From the NCBI GenBank assembly GCA_049688395.1, contig JBAVKQ010000002.1, positions 1-39,597 on the forward strand: a DNA stretch of 39,597 nt. The letters run 5' to 3'. A program made the position numbers and the translations under genes. Positions 9,284 through 17,234 of the stretch are shown here, in pieces. Under the pieces are notes generated by a model that made no database searches, was not told the DNA's origin, and was given only the letters and a program-made list of their open reading frames with translations. Position 1 is the stretch's first letter; each line of letters begins with the position of its first letter. The DNA comes from Prado023 sp049688395 (lineage in GTDB: Bacteria; Actinomycetota; Actinomycetes; S36-B12; CAIYMF01).

Positions 9284-9976
9284 ATGCGAACTGAGTCACC
9301 GGCCGGGGGGGACCGTGTGCGGCGAGCGGCGGGCTACGCGGCCCTGTCGGAGGTGGGGCGGCTCCAGGTGATCGACCTTCTGGGGGTGGGCGATGCCAGC
9401 CCGAGTGACCTCGCAGCCGGTCTGGGGATGTCATCCAATCTCCTGGCCCATCACCTCAAGGTGCTGGAGGCGGCCGGCCTGGTCCGCCGCCTGCCCTCGG
9501 AGTCCGACGGTCGGCGGACCTATGTCCGGCTGGTTCCCGAGGCACTTGCCCGGTTGGGGCGGTTCCCGGTCCCGCCGGTGCCGCACGGTCGGGTGGTGTT
9601 CGTGTGCTCGGGCAACTCGGCGCGTTCCCAGTTGGCTGCGGCCGTGTGGGCCGATCGGACCGTGTCCCGAGTCGCCTCGGCGGGCACGCACCCGGCAGCC
9701 CGGATCCACCCGGGCACCGTGCGGGTGGCCCGCGTGCACGGGCTGCGGCTCCTGGCCGATCACCCGAGGTCGACCGACGAGGTGCTGGCCGTCGATGACG
9801 TCGTGGTGACGGTGTGCGACTCAGCGGACCGGGAGGTCGGCGTCGGGCATACGCACTGGTCCATCCCGGACCCCGTGCGGGCGGGCACCGGCCCGGCGTT
9901 CGAGAGCGCCCTGGCCGAGATCTCCGCCCGGATCGACGGCTGGGTCCATGCGGCGGCGAGCCGCGGCGAGCGCTGA
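9284..9976 (+). CDS. Fusion of ArsR-type HTH regulator and low-molecular-weight phosphatase/arsenate reductase
   Basis: This 230-residue protein joins two domains. Residues about 10-95 are an ArsR-type winged HTH (LSEVGRLQVIDLLGVGDASP, then SSNLLAHHLKVLEAAGLVRR and the DGRRTYVRL wing). From residue 103 comes an LMW-PTP/ArsC fold with the P-loop CSGNSARS (Cys108 to Arg114), a second cysteine in VVTVCDSAD and the acid loop IPDPVRAG. The typical third cysteine of thioredoxin-coupled ArsC is not obvious. No CXC metal site is seen in the HTH part, so it may sense through the ArsC domain. ATG 9284 is preferred; an upstream GTG at 9161 would overlap the preceding gene. The 12 nt around the start recur at the divergently controlled ars operon (see 12787-12803). 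It converges on arsC with a 14-nt gap. Confidence 0.88.
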   Translation: MRTESPAGGDRVRRAAGYAALSEVGRLQVIDLLGVGDASPSDLAAGLGMSSNLLAHHLKVLEAAGLVRRLPSESDGRRTYVRLVPEALARLGRFPVPPVPHGRVVFVCSGNSARSQLAAAVWADRTVSRVASAGTHPAARIHPGTVRVARVHGLRLLADHPRSTDEVLAVDDVVVTVCDSADREVGVGHTHWSIPDPVRAGTGPAFESALAEISARIDGWVHAAASRGER

Positions 9977-9990
9977 GGGCGATTGGGGGG

Positions 9991-10407
9991 TCAGGCGGGG
10001 GCGATGTCGGCGATCAGGGCCTCGATCCGGCGGCGGATCTCGTCGCGGATCGGGCGCACCGAGTCGATGCCCGCGCCGGCGGGGTCGTCGAGCTGCCAGT
10101 CCTCGTAGCGCTTTCCCGGGTAGATGGGGCACGTGTCGCCACACCCCATCGTGATGACGACGTCGGAGGCGCGCACCGCCTGGTCGGTAAGGATCTTGGG
10201 GGTCTCACCGGCCATGTCGATGCCCTCCTCGAGCATGGCCGCGGACGCGGCGGGGTTCACCGAATCCGCGGGGGCCGACCCGGCCGAGCGAACCTCGACC
10301 CGGTCGCCGGCCAGATGGGTCAGGTACGCGGCGGCCATCTGGGAGCGCCCGGCGTTGTGGATGCAGACGAACAGGACGCTGGGCTTGCGGGGGGCGGTGG
10401 TGCTCAT
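9991..10407 (-). CDS. arsC: Arsenate reductase ArsC (LMW-PTP fold)
   Basis: The 138-residue protein is a low-molecular-weight phosphatase-type arsenate reductase. The P-loop is CIHNAGRS (Cys15 to Arg21), and the redox cysteines are Cys89 and Cys93 in GCGDTCPIYPGKRYEDW. The acid loop is DDPAG. This arrangement matches actinobacterial ArsC enzymes that turn arsenate into arsenite using thioredoxin or mycothiol; the reductant cannot be decided here. The start ATG at 10407 overlaps the stop of the channel gene by ATGA, so it is the third gene of a coupled operon. It provides arsenite for export by the neighbouring carriers. Confidence 0.93.
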   Translation of the reverse strand: MSTTAPRKPSVLFVCIHNAGRSQMAAAYLTHLAGDRVEVRSAGSAPADSVNPAASAAMLEEGIDMAGETPKILTDQAVRASDVVITMGCGDTCPIYPGKRYEDWQLDDPAGAGIDSVRPIRDEIRRRIEALIADIAPA

Positions 10408-11135
10408 TGGTCCTCCTGAAGGGTGACGGTGTGGATGGGGCCGGGCAGGTCAAGGGGCTCAGGTGCTCGCCCGGGCCGCGGGTGGAACAACTCGGTCTGG
10501 GCAGCACCGATGGCCGCACCCACGAGCTGGGCGGCGATGAACGCCGGCACAGACGCGGGCGCGATCCCGGCGAAGGTGTCTGTGAACATCCGCCCGATGG
10601 TGACCGCGGGATTGGCGAAGGATGTCGAGGAGGTGAAGAAATAGGCCGCACCGATCCAGGCGGGGACCAGGGCCGGGCCCAGACGACCGTTGCCCGTGCG
10701 GGTCAGCGCCCCGATGATCCATAGCAGCCCGGCCGTGGCCACCACTTCCCCGAGGAGCACCCCGGGCCCGCCGCGCTCGTGCGTGGAGGTACTCACTGCG
10801 GGCAGGTCGAACATCAGGTTGGCCAGGATCGCCCCGGTGGTCGCCCCGCCGGCCTGGGCGGGGATATAGGCCGCGCCCTCACGTCCGGGGATCTCGCGGC
10901 GGATCAGGGCCACCCCGGTGACGGCCGGGTTGAAATGCGCCCCGGAGATGGGCCCGAGCGTCCAGATGAGCAGGCCCAGGACCAGCACCGTGGCCAGCAT
11001 GTTCATCAGCAGCTGCACGCCGACGTCATCGGTGAGCGTGGTGGCCATGATCCCCGAGCCGACCACCGCCGTGACCAGGATCATCGTGCCCAGGTACTCG
11101 GCGACGACCCGTCGGCTGGTGGGATGCAGTGTCAC
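10404..11135 (-). CDS. MIP family aquaglyceroporin, AqpS-like
   Basis: This 243-residue membrane channel belongs to the major intrinsic protein family. Both half-helix signature motifs are present: HFNPAVT (NPA at 69-71) and FANPAVT (NPA at 175-177), with about six transmembrane helices between. In other bacteria, ars-operon aquaporins (AqpS) let arsenite leave the cell down its gradient after arsenate reduction; that role is inferred from the position directly before arsC. The start is GTG 11135, which overlaps the reductase stop in a GTGA unit. The C-terminal tail is Pro-rich. An ordinary water or glycerol channel is possible but less likely in this setting. Confidence 0.9.
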   Translation of the reverse strand: MTLHPTSRRVVAEYLGTMILVTAVVGSGIMATTLTDDVGVQLLMNMLATVLVLGLLIWTLGPISGAHFNPAVTGVALIRREIPGREGAAYIPAQAGGATTGAILANLMFDLPAVSTSTHERGGPGVLLGEVVATAGLLWIIGALTRTGNGRLGPALVPAWIGAAYFFTSSTSFANPAVTIGRMFTDTFAGIAPASVPAFIAAQLVGAAIGAAQTELFHPRPGRAPEPLDLPGPIHTVTLQEDQ

Positions 11136-12796
11136 GCGCGGCCCACCTGCCAGGACGCGTACGACTGGTAGTTCTTGTTGCCCCCGGACAGGTTCGCCAC
11201 CCACGAGAACCCCAGGCAGCGCAGGATGTTCTGCCCGGCGTTGCCCGACACGCCCCCGTTGCAGTAGGTGACCGTTGGCAGGGTCGGGTCGAGCTCGCCG
11301 GCCCGTGCGCGCAGGGCGCCCAGTGGTATGTGGATCGCCGCGTCGACGTGGGACTTCTCGAAGTCCTTCGCGGAGCGCACGTCGACCACCTGCATCCGTT
11401 CGCCAACTGCTCGCCGGGTGATCAGCTCGCAGGGGGTGATCAGCGGTGCCGAGCCGCGCAGCGCGTTGTCCAGCGCCATCCCGGTGTAGAGCACGGGATC
11501 CTTGGTGGTGGCGAACGGGGGGGCGTAGGCCAGGTCGAGGTGGAACAGGTCCGCGGCCATCGCGCCGAACGTGATCGCGGTGGCCAGCACGTCGATCCGC
11601 TTGTCCACACCCTGCGGGCCGACGATCTGAGCGCCCAGGACCCGGCCGGTGCCGCGGTCGGCGATCGCCTTGATCACCAGGTCCCGGCCGCCGAGGTACT
11701 GCGGGCGGTCTGGTTTGATGTTGTGCAGCACGACCACGTCCAAGCCCTGCGTGGTGGCGTCGCGCTCGGTCAGCCCGGTCTGAGCCACGGTCAGGTCGAA
11801 CACCCGGAAGATCCCGGTGCCCAGGATGCCGCGGTGAGTCAGTTCCCCGCCGGTGATCGCGTCCCCGGCGATCCGGCCCATCTTGTTCGCAGTCGACCCC
11901 AGCGGGTGCCACATCGGCGCGCCGGTGACCACCGAGAACGACTCCGCGACGTCGCCGACCGCCCAGATGCCGGGCACGTTGGTGGCCATCTGCTCGTCCA
12001 CGGCGATCGCCCCGGAGGCGCCCAGGGTGACCCCCGCCTGCACGGCGAGCCCGACGTTGGGCCGGACACCCACGCCCACGATCACCACCCCGGCCTCGAT
12101 CCGCTCACCGGTATCCAGCACGACTGCCTGCGCCGGCTCGCCCTCGACCGCTATCACGGTGACCCCCAGTCGCAGGTCCACCCCGTTCGCGCGCAGCGAC
12201 CCGGCCACCCGGTGGGCCATGTCCACGTCCAGCGGCGGCATCACCTGCGCCGATCGCTCCACGACCGCGGTGGCGATTCCCCGGCCCACGAGCTGCTCGG
12301 CCATCTCCAGGCCGATGAACCCGGCCCCGACGACCACCGCGGAAGTGGCGCCGGTGGCCTCGATGTGGGCGCGGATCGCCTGGGCATCCGACGGGGTGCG
12401 CACCGTGAACACCCCGCCCGCCTCGATCCCGGGCAGGTCGGGAACGATCGGGGACACCCCGGTGGCCAGGACCAGCACGTCGTAGGTGTCGGTGAACGAC
12501 TCGCCGCAGGCCAGGTCGGTCACCGACACCCTCCGGGCCTCAGGGTCCACAGCGGTGACCTCGTGGCGTGTGCGGATGTCGATGTTGTAGCGCTTGGCGA
12601 ACCACGCCGGGTCGCGGGGGGTCAGCGCATCCATGTCCTCGACCTCCCCACCGACGAAGAACGGCAGGCCGCACCCGGAGTAGGAGATGTCGGCGTCCCG
12701 CTCGTAGATGACGATCTCGGCCGACTCGGTGTTCCGGCGGGCCTTCGCCCCCACCGACGTCCCCGCCGCCACCGACCCAACAATAACAATGCGCAT
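11132..12796 (-). CDS. CoA-disulfide reductase-like flavoprotein with C-terminal rhodanese domain
   Basis: The 554-residue protein has the layout of CoA-disulfide reductase-rhodanese fusions (NADH-dependent per/polysulfide reductases). It starts with the FAD fold RIVIVGSVAAGTSVGAKARR, has the single redox cysteine in YSGCGLPFFVGG (Cys42), the NAD(P)H fold SAVVVGAGFIGLEMAEQL and the second FAD motif IWAVGDVAES. The dimerisation domain follows, and from about residue 455 a rhodanese domain ends with the loop YCNGGVSG (Cys512). Substrates could be CoA or other low-molecular disulfides, or persulfides. It leads the minus-strand ars operon, where it might restore thiols depleted by arsenite. ATG 12796 is chosen; ATG 12814 would add six residues. 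The start lies inside a perfect palindrome. Confidence 0.88.
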   Translation of the reverse strand: MRIVIVGSVAAGTSVGAKARRNTESAEIVIYERDADISYSGCGLPFFVGGEVEDMDALTPRDPAWFAKRYNIDIRTRHEVTAVDPEARRVSVTDLACGESFTDTYDVLVLATGVSPIVPDLPGIEAGGVFTVRTPSDAQAIRAHIEATGATSAVVVGAGFIGLEMAEQLVGRGIATAVVERSAQVMPPLDVDMAHRVAGSLRANGVDLRLGVTVIAVEGEPAQAVVLDTGERIEAGVVIVGVGVRPNVGLAVQAGVTLGASGAIAVDEQMATNVPGIWAVGDVAESFSVVTGAPMWHPLGSTANKMGRIAGDAITGGELTHRGILGTGIFRVFDLTVAQTGLTERDATTQGLDVVVLHNIKPDRPQYLGGRDLVIKAIADRGTGRVLGAQIVGPQGVDKRIDVLATAITFGAMAADLFHLDLAYAPPFATTKDPVLYTGMALDNALRGSAPLITPCELITRRAVGERMQVVDVRSAKDFEKSHVDAAIHIPLGALRARAGELDPTLPTVTYCNGGVSGNAGQNILRCLGFSWVANLSGGNKNYQSYASWQVGRA

Positions 12797-12803
12797 TGAG
12801 CAA
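12787..12803. promoter_or_regulatory. Palindrome CAATGCGCATTG over the start of the reductase operon, candidate operator
   Basis: The 12-bp palindrome at 12787-12798 covers the start codon of the minus-strand operon. The overlapping 12-mer CGCATTGAGCAA (12792-12803) recurs exactly, in reverse complement, at 9277-9288 over the start of the ArsR-ArsC fusion gene. A site shared by the two genes could be a common operator. Confidence 0.35.
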
Positions 12804-12933
12804 TCTTCGCGCATGGCCGGACCGCGTCGCGCGCCGGGGTGGCGATCGGGATCGGCATGTGGTCGTCCGGTCGGTCGCAAGTGGCTCCGCTGGCTCGGGA
12901 CCTTCGTCCCGGGATCACGCCCGCGAGGAGGAA

Positions 12934-12954
12934 TACACTTCGAGCATGCTTGAA
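12934..12954 (+). promoter_or_regulatory. Leaderless-type promoter and inverted repeat at the arsR start
   Basis: A -10-like TACACT (12934-12939) lies six bases before the ATG at 12946, the spacing expected for a leaderless message. Over the start codon is TTCGAGCATGCTTGAA (12939-12954), an inverted repeat with 14 of 16 positions symmetric, a fair candidate for an ArsR operator. The -35 is unclear. Confidence 0.45.
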
Positions 12955-13260
12955 GCGATGCAGATCGAAACGACGCGGATGCACCCGGAGGCCGCCGTGC
13001 AGCTGCTGGCCGTGGTCGCCGACCCGGTGCGCTGGCGGTTGGTCGCCGAGTTGGCGCGGCGGGGCACGCTGTGTGTGTGTGACCTCAAGCCCGTCGCCGG
13101 GGTGGCGGCCAACGTGCTCTCCTATCACCTGAAGGTGCTGCGCGAGGCTGGCGTGGTGACCGCGGCCAAGCGGGGTCGCTGGGTCGACTACACGATCGCT
13201 GGCGATGCGGCTGATCGGCTTGCCGCTGCCCTGCCCGCGAGGGTCGGGCAACAGCCATGA
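12946..13260 (+). CDS. arsR: ArsR family arsenite-responsive repressor
   Basis: This 104-residue ArsR/SmtB repressor has the classical arsenite-binding sequence in helix 3, LCVCDL, with Cys43 and Cys45. The recognition helix is in AANVLSYHLKVLREAGVV, and the beta wing is AAKRGRWVDYTI. ArsR dimers leave DNA when As(III) or Sb(III) binds the cysteines. The ATG at 12946 is preferred because a -10-like box and an inverted repeat sit directly on it; ATG 12958 is an alternative. A GAGGAG sequence at 12924-12929 is too far away to serve this start. It is divergent from the reductase operon, and its stop overlaps the permease start (ATGA at 13257), so it leads the plus-strand ars operon and probably controls both directions. 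Confidence 0.92.
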   Translation: MLEAMQIETTRMHPEAAVQLLAVVADPVRWRLVAELARRGTLCVCDLKPVAGVAANVLSYHLKVLREAGVVTAAKRGRWVDYTIAGDAADRLAAALPARVGQQP

Positions 13261-14306
13261 GCGTGCTGCAGAAGATGCCGACCTCCACGCGGGGCTGGTG
13301 GATCACCCTGGCCGGGGTGGCGTTCGCCTGGTACGCCGCGTTCTGGGTCAACGCCCGGATCTGGGACTGGCTGCTCTACGACGGGTTCGGGATGGACCCG
13401 GACGCCCGGCTGACCGAGACCCTGCACTTCTTCTTCTACGACACCGTCAAGATCGTCCTGCTGCTGTGCGGGATCATCTTCATCGTCACGGTGCTGCGCT
13501 CGTTCATGAGCATCGAACGGACCCGCGCGCTGCTCGGCGGCCGGCGCGAGGGGGTCGGCAACGTGATGGCCGCCGGGCTGGGCGTCATCACCCCGTTCTG
13601 CTCCTGCTCGGCGGTGCCCGCGTTCATCGGGTTCGTCTCCGCCGGCGTGCCGATCGGGGTCACCTTGAGTTTCCTGATCGCCTCCCCGATGGTCAACGAG
13701 ATCGCGATCGGGCTGCTGTTCAGCCTGTTCGGGTGGAAGATCACCGCGCTCTACATCGCCGCGGGGCTGGTCATCGCGATCGTGGGCGGGTGGGTGCTGG
13801 GCCGGCTGCACGCCGAGCGCTGGGTGGAGCCGTTCGTGTTCCAGACCACCCTCGGCGGCCAGGTCCTCGACTCGACCGCCGGGCTGACCCTCGACCAGCG
13901 CCTCCAGATGGGCGTCGAGGAGGTCGGGTCCATCCTGCGCCGGATCTGGCCCTACCTGCTGGTCGGCATCGGCCTCGGTGCGGTCATCCACGGCTGGGTG
14001 CCCACCGAGTTCTTCACCACCTACGCCAGCGGCAGCAACCCGTTCGGGGTGCTGGTCGCCGTGGTCATCGGGGTGCCGCTGTACTCCAACGCCGCGGGCG
14101 TGATGCCGCTGGTCGAGGTGCTGTACTCCAAGGGGCTGCCGATCGGCACCGTCCTGGCGTTCATGATGAGCGTGGTCGCCCTGTCCCTGCCGGAGATGAT
14201 CCTTCTGCGCCGTGTCCTGCAACCCCGGCTCCTGGTGACCTTCATCGGGGTCGTGGCCACCGGGATCGTCACCGTCGGATACCTGTTCAACGCCATCGTC
14301 GCCTGA
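13257..14306 (+). CDS. ArsP/DUF318-type permease
   Basis: This 349-residue membrane protein is of the ArsP/YraQ (DUF318, PF03773) permease family, with about eight hydrophobic helices. The family motif TPFCSCSAVPAFIGF contains Cys115 and Cys117, and the second half repeats the theme as GVPLYSNAAGVMPLVE. ArsP of Campylobacter exports trivalent methyl- and aromatic arsenicals through such cysteines; related permeases have other or unknown substrates. The start overlaps the arsR stop (ATGA). It is followed after a short tandem repeat by a CXXC thioredoxin-like gene, a pairing common for this family. Export of organic or inorganic As(III) is inferred from motif and context. Confidence 0.88.
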   Translation: MSVLQKMPTSTRGWWITLAGVAFAWYAAFWVNARIWDWLLYDGFGMDPDARLTETLHFFFYDTVKIVLLLCGIIFIVTVLRSFMSIERTRALLGGRREGVGNVMAAGLGVITPFCSCSAVPAFIGFVSAGVPIGVTLSFLIASPMVNEIAIGLLFSLFGWKITALYIAAGLVIAIVGGWVLGRLHAERWVEPFVFQTTLGGQVLDSTAGLTLDQRLQMGVEEVGSILRRIWPYLLVGIGLGAVIHGWVPTEFFTTYASGSNPFGVLVAVVIGVPLYSNAAGVMPLVEVLYSKGLPIGTVLAFMMSVVALSLPEMILLRRVLQPRLLVTFIGVVATGIVTVGYLFNAIVA

Positions 14307-14341
14307 CCCAAACCCCTGACCCAAACCCCTGACCCACACCC
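14303..14341 (+). repeat. Three 13-bp tandem repeats placing TGA in all three frames
   Basis: CTGACCCAAACCC occurs at 14303-14315 and 14316-14328, and as CTGACCCACACCC at 14329-14341. Each unit holds a TGA, and because the period is 13 the stops fall in three different frames. The first TGA is the natural stop of the permease gene. Confidence 0.9.
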
Positions 14342-14358
14342 CACGAAAGGAAACGACC

Positions 14359-14601
14359 ATGATCATCAAGGTGCTCGGCCCCGGGTGCAAGAACTGCAAG
14401 AACCTCGAACGGGTCACCAAGGAGGCCCTCACCGAACTGGGCGTCGAGGCGACCGTCGAGAAGGTCGAGGACTACCCCACGATCGTCGGCTACGGCGTGC
14501 TGAGCACCCCGGCCCTGGTCATCGACGAGAAGCTCGTGCTCTCCGGGCGGGTTCCGCGCACGGCCGAGGTCCGCGAACTCATCACCGCCGCCCAGCCCTG
14601 A
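14359..14601 (+). CDS. Thioredoxin-like redox-active small protein (CXXC)
   Basis: The 80-residue protein is a minimal thioredoxin/glutaredoxin fold of the redox-active disulfide protein 2 type. It has MIIKVLGPGCKNCKNLE with the CKNC active site (Cys10, Cys13) and the cis-proline loop GVLSTPALVID. A good ribosome site (GAAAGGA) precedes the ATG. These proteins usually sit beside ArsP/DUF318 permeases. It could give electrons to ArsC, reduce the permease cysteines or bind As(III) as a carrier; none of these is proven. It lies between the permease and ACR3 genes, all on one strand with short gaps, so it is part of the ars operon. Confidence 0.88.
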   Translation: MIIKVLGPGCKNCKNLERVTKEALTELGVEATVEKVEDYPTIVGYGVLSTPALVIDEKLVLSGRVPRTAEVRELITAAQP

Positions 14602-14624
14602 CCCCACCCCCACCAGGAGTCCCG

Positions 14625-15755
14625 ATGGGCGCCGCCCCCACCCCCCAGCCGGCCAACGTCGCTGCCCAGACCTCCGAGGCCGCGGTGATGTCGCGTCTGT
14701 CGACCCTCGACCGGTTCCTGCCGGTCTGGATCCTGCTCGCGATGATCGGCGGACTGCTGCTCGGGCGAGTGCTGCCCGGGATCCAGGACGTTCTGGACGC
14801 CGTGAAGATCGGCCAGACCTCGCTTCCGATCGCGATCGGCCTGCTGCTGATGATGTACCCGGTGCTGGCCAAGGTCCGCTACGAGGACATGAGTCACGTC
14901 ACCGGGGACAAGCCGATGCTCTGGTCCTCGCTGCTGCTCAACTGGGTGATCGGGCCGGCGCTGATGTTCACCCTGGCGTGGGTGTTCCTCTACGACTACC
15001 CGGAGTTCCGCACCGGGCTGATCGTGATCGGGCTGGCCCGGTGCATCGCCATGGTGCTGATCTGGAACGACCTGGCCTGCGGGGATGGTGAGGCCGCCGC
15101 CCTGCTGGTGGCGATCAACTCGGTGTTCCAGGTGCTTGGCTACGCCCTGCTGGGCACGTTCTACCTGGCGATCCTGCCCGGTTGGTTGGGCCTGCCCACC
15201 GAGGACGTCGCGTTCTCCACCGCTCAGATCACCGTGTCGGTGCTGGTCTTCCTGGGCATTCCGCTGGCCGCCGGGTACCTGACCCGCCGCACGCTGCGCC
15301 CCCGCAAGGGTGCGGACTGGTACGACAACAGGTTCCTGCCCCGGATCGGGCCGTGGGCGCTGTACGGGCTGCTGTTCACGATCGTGGTCATGTTCGCCCT
15401 GCAAGGCGATGCGATCCTCACCGAGCCCCTGTCGGTGCTGCTGATCGCTGTTCCCCTGCTGGCCTACTTCGCGATCATGTGGGGCGTGTCGTTCGTCGTC
15501 GGTCGGCGCGCCCGACTCGGCTACCCGAGGACCGCGACCCTGGCCTTCACCGCCGCCGGCAACAACTTCGAACTGGCGATCGCGGTGAGCATCGGCGTCT
15601 GGGGTGTCACCTCCGGCCAGGCGCTGGCCGGGGTGATCGGTCCCCTGATCGAGGTCCCAGCCCTCGTCGGCCTGGTGTACGTGTCGCTGTGGCTGCGCCG
15701 ACGGCTCGCCTGGCGGTCAGTGGCAGGTCGGGTACCGGCCACGGGATCGTCCTGA
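14625..15755 (+). CDS. acr3: ACR3 family arsenite efflux carrier
   Basis: This 376-residue membrane protein matches the ACR3 (BART superfamily) arsenite transporter, with about ten helices. The best-known motif is GLARCIAMVLIWNDLACGD, with the conserved Cys140 required in studied homologues. A second signature is FTAAGNNFELAIAVSIGVWG near the C-terminus. ACR3 exports As(OH)3, driven by the proton gradient. The N-terminal 25 residues are soluble and Ala/Pro-rich. The start at 14625 has a strong AGGAG site. It is the last gene of the plus-strand ars operon and is followed by a GC-rich hairpin at 15772-15785. Confidence 0.94.
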   Translation: MGAAPTPQPANVAAQTSEAAVMSRLSTLDRFLPVWILLAMIGGLLLGRVLPGIQDVLDAVKIGQTSLPIAIGLLLMMYPVLAKVRYEDMSHVTGDKPMLWSSLLLNWVIGPALMFTLAWVFLYDYPEFRTGLIVIGLARCIAMVLIWNDLACGDGEAAALLVAINSVFQVLGYALLGTFYLAILPGWLGLPTEDVAFSTAQITVSVLVFLGIPLAAGYLTRRTLRPRKGADWYDNRFLPRIGPWALYGLLFTIVVMFALQGDAILTEPLSVLLIAVPLLAYFAIMWGVSFVVGRRARLGYPRTATLAFTAAGNNFELAIAVSIGVWGVTSGQALAGVIGPLIEVPALVGLVYVSLWLRRRLAWRSVAGRVPATGSS

Positions 15756-15771
15756 TCACCCGAGCAGCCGC

Positions 15772-15785
15772 GCCCCTCCCGGGGC
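15772..15785 (+). terminator. Possible stem-loop after the ars operon
   Basis: GCCCC-TCCC-GGGGC forms a five-base GC stem 17 nt after the acr3 stop. No T-run follows, so it would be an imperfect intrinsic terminator. The rest of the gap to the thiolase gene (to 15968) shows no recognisable gene. Confidence 0.35.
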
Positions 15786-15968
15786 CCGGCCAGTGGGTCG
15801 GTGGTCCCGGGAATCGCAACCCGTACCGGGCGTACTCTGGACGTGTTCGCGGCGCTGGGCCGCCTACGGGTCAGGTCCGCAACCCCGACCAGAAGGCGGT
15901 ATGCGCGGCGTTCCACCACTTGAGGGCGGACCTGATCGGGGCCGCCTGCTGACCTGAGGAGGTCCCCC

Positions 15969-17156
15969 ATGTCCACCCGAATCGTCATCCTCGCCGGCGC
16001 ACGTACCCCCGTGGGCAAGCTGTCGGGCAGCCTGTCGACGTTCCCGGCCGTGGAACTCGGCGGGTTCGCGATCACAGCCGCCCTGGAACGTGCGCACCTG
16101 ACCGGCGACCGGATCGACTACGTCTACATGGGCCAGGTGCTCCAAGCCGGCTCGGGGCAGATCCCCGCCCGGCAGGCCGCCTTGAACGGCGGCATCCCGA
16201 TGACCGTGCCGGCCACCACCGTGAACAAGGTGTGCCTGTCGGGCATCGACGCGATCTACCACGCCGACCGGCGCATCCGGGCCGGCGACGCCAGCCTCGT
16301 GCTCGCCGGCGGGATGGAATCGATGACCAACGCCCCCTACCTGCTCCCCGGGGCCCGGGCCGGCTACCGGATCGGGGACAACCGGGTCATCGACTCGATG
16401 ATGTACGACGGGTTGTACTGCGCGTTCGACCAGGTCCCCATGGGCGCCGGAACAGAGAAGTACGCCCAGGCCCACGACCTGCCCCGGGAGCGGCAGGACG
16501 CGTTCGCCGCCGAGTCACACCGCCGCGCTGACGCCGCCCAACAGGCGCGGCTGTTCGACGGGGAGATCGTCGCGGTCACCGTCCCCCAACGCCGCGGTGA
16601 CGCCCTGATCGTCGCCCACGACGAGGGCGTCCGCGGGGAGACCACGATCGAGTCGCTGGCAGGGCTACGGCCCGCGTTCGACAAGAACGGCAACATCACC
16701 GCCGGCAACGCCAGCCAGATCAGCGACGGAGCATCCGCCCTCGTCGTCACCACCCTGGACATCGCCGAGCAGCTCGGCGTGGCCCCGCTGGCCGAGATCA
16801 TCAGCTTCGGGCAGGTCGCTGGCCCCGATGCCTCCCTGCTGCACCAGCCCTCACGAGCGATCAAGGCAGCCGCCGAGCGGGCGGGCATCAGCGTGGGCGA
16901 CATCGACCTCTTCGAGGTCAACGAGGCCTTCGCCGCAGTCGGAGTCGCCTCCGTCGACGACCTGGGCATCAGTACCGACATCGTCAACGTCAACGGCGGA
17001 GCCATCGCCATCGGCCACCCCCTGGGCATGTCCGGCAACCGGATCACCCTGCACCTGGCCCTGGAACTGGCCCGCCGCGGCGGGGGAACCGGAGCCGCAG
17101 CATTGTGCGGAGGCGGCGGACAGGGCGATGCGATCCTGATCCGCACCCTCGCGTGA
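15969..17156 (+). CDS. Acetyl-CoA C-acetyltransferase (thiolase)
   Basis: The 395-residue protein is a type II thiolase of normal length. The acylated cysteine is in TTVNKVCLSGI (Cys89). The C-terminal catalytic motifs are IGHPLGMSGNR (His350) and ALCGGGGQGDA (Cys380), and NEAFAAV provides the conserved Asn. The CGGGGQGD loop is slightly altered from the more common CIGGGQG. The enzyme joins two acetyl-CoA to acetoacetyl-CoA or does the reverse in fatty acid breakdown. A ribosome site (GAGGAGG) precedes the ATG. It stands alone between the ars and copper regions, with no beta-oxidation partners in view, so the preferred direction cannot be told. Confidence 0.92.
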   Translation: MSTRIVILAGARTPVGKLSGSLSTFPAVELGGFAITAALERAHLTGDRIDYVYMGQVLQAGSGQIPARQAALNGGIPMTVPATTVNKVCLSGIDAIYHADRRIRAGDASLVLAGGMESMTNAPYLLPGARAGYRIGDNRVIDSMMYDGLYCAFDQVPMGAGTEKYAQAHDLPRERQDAFAAESHRRADAAQQARLFDGEIVAVTVPQRRGDALIVAHDEGVRGETTIESLAGLRPAFDKNGNITAGNASQISDGASALVVTTLDIAEQLGVAPLAEIISFGQVAGPDASLLHQPSRAIKAAAERAGISVGDIDLFEVNEAFAAVGVASVDDLGISTDIVNVNGGAIAIGHPLGMSGNRITLHLALELARRGGGTGAAALCGGGGQGDAILIRTLA

Positions 17157-17234
17157 CCCAGTCCTGACGCTGCGCACCTAGCCGGTGACAGTGATCAGGG
17201 TGGTCTCGTCGATGGCGTGGGCGGTGGGGTAGTC

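Noticed and set aside
12800..12930. Plus-strand extension of arsR upstream of 12946
   Set aside because: The frame is open to 12796, but the added 50 residues are Arg-rich, overlap the divergent promoter region and are not part of the ArsR fold.
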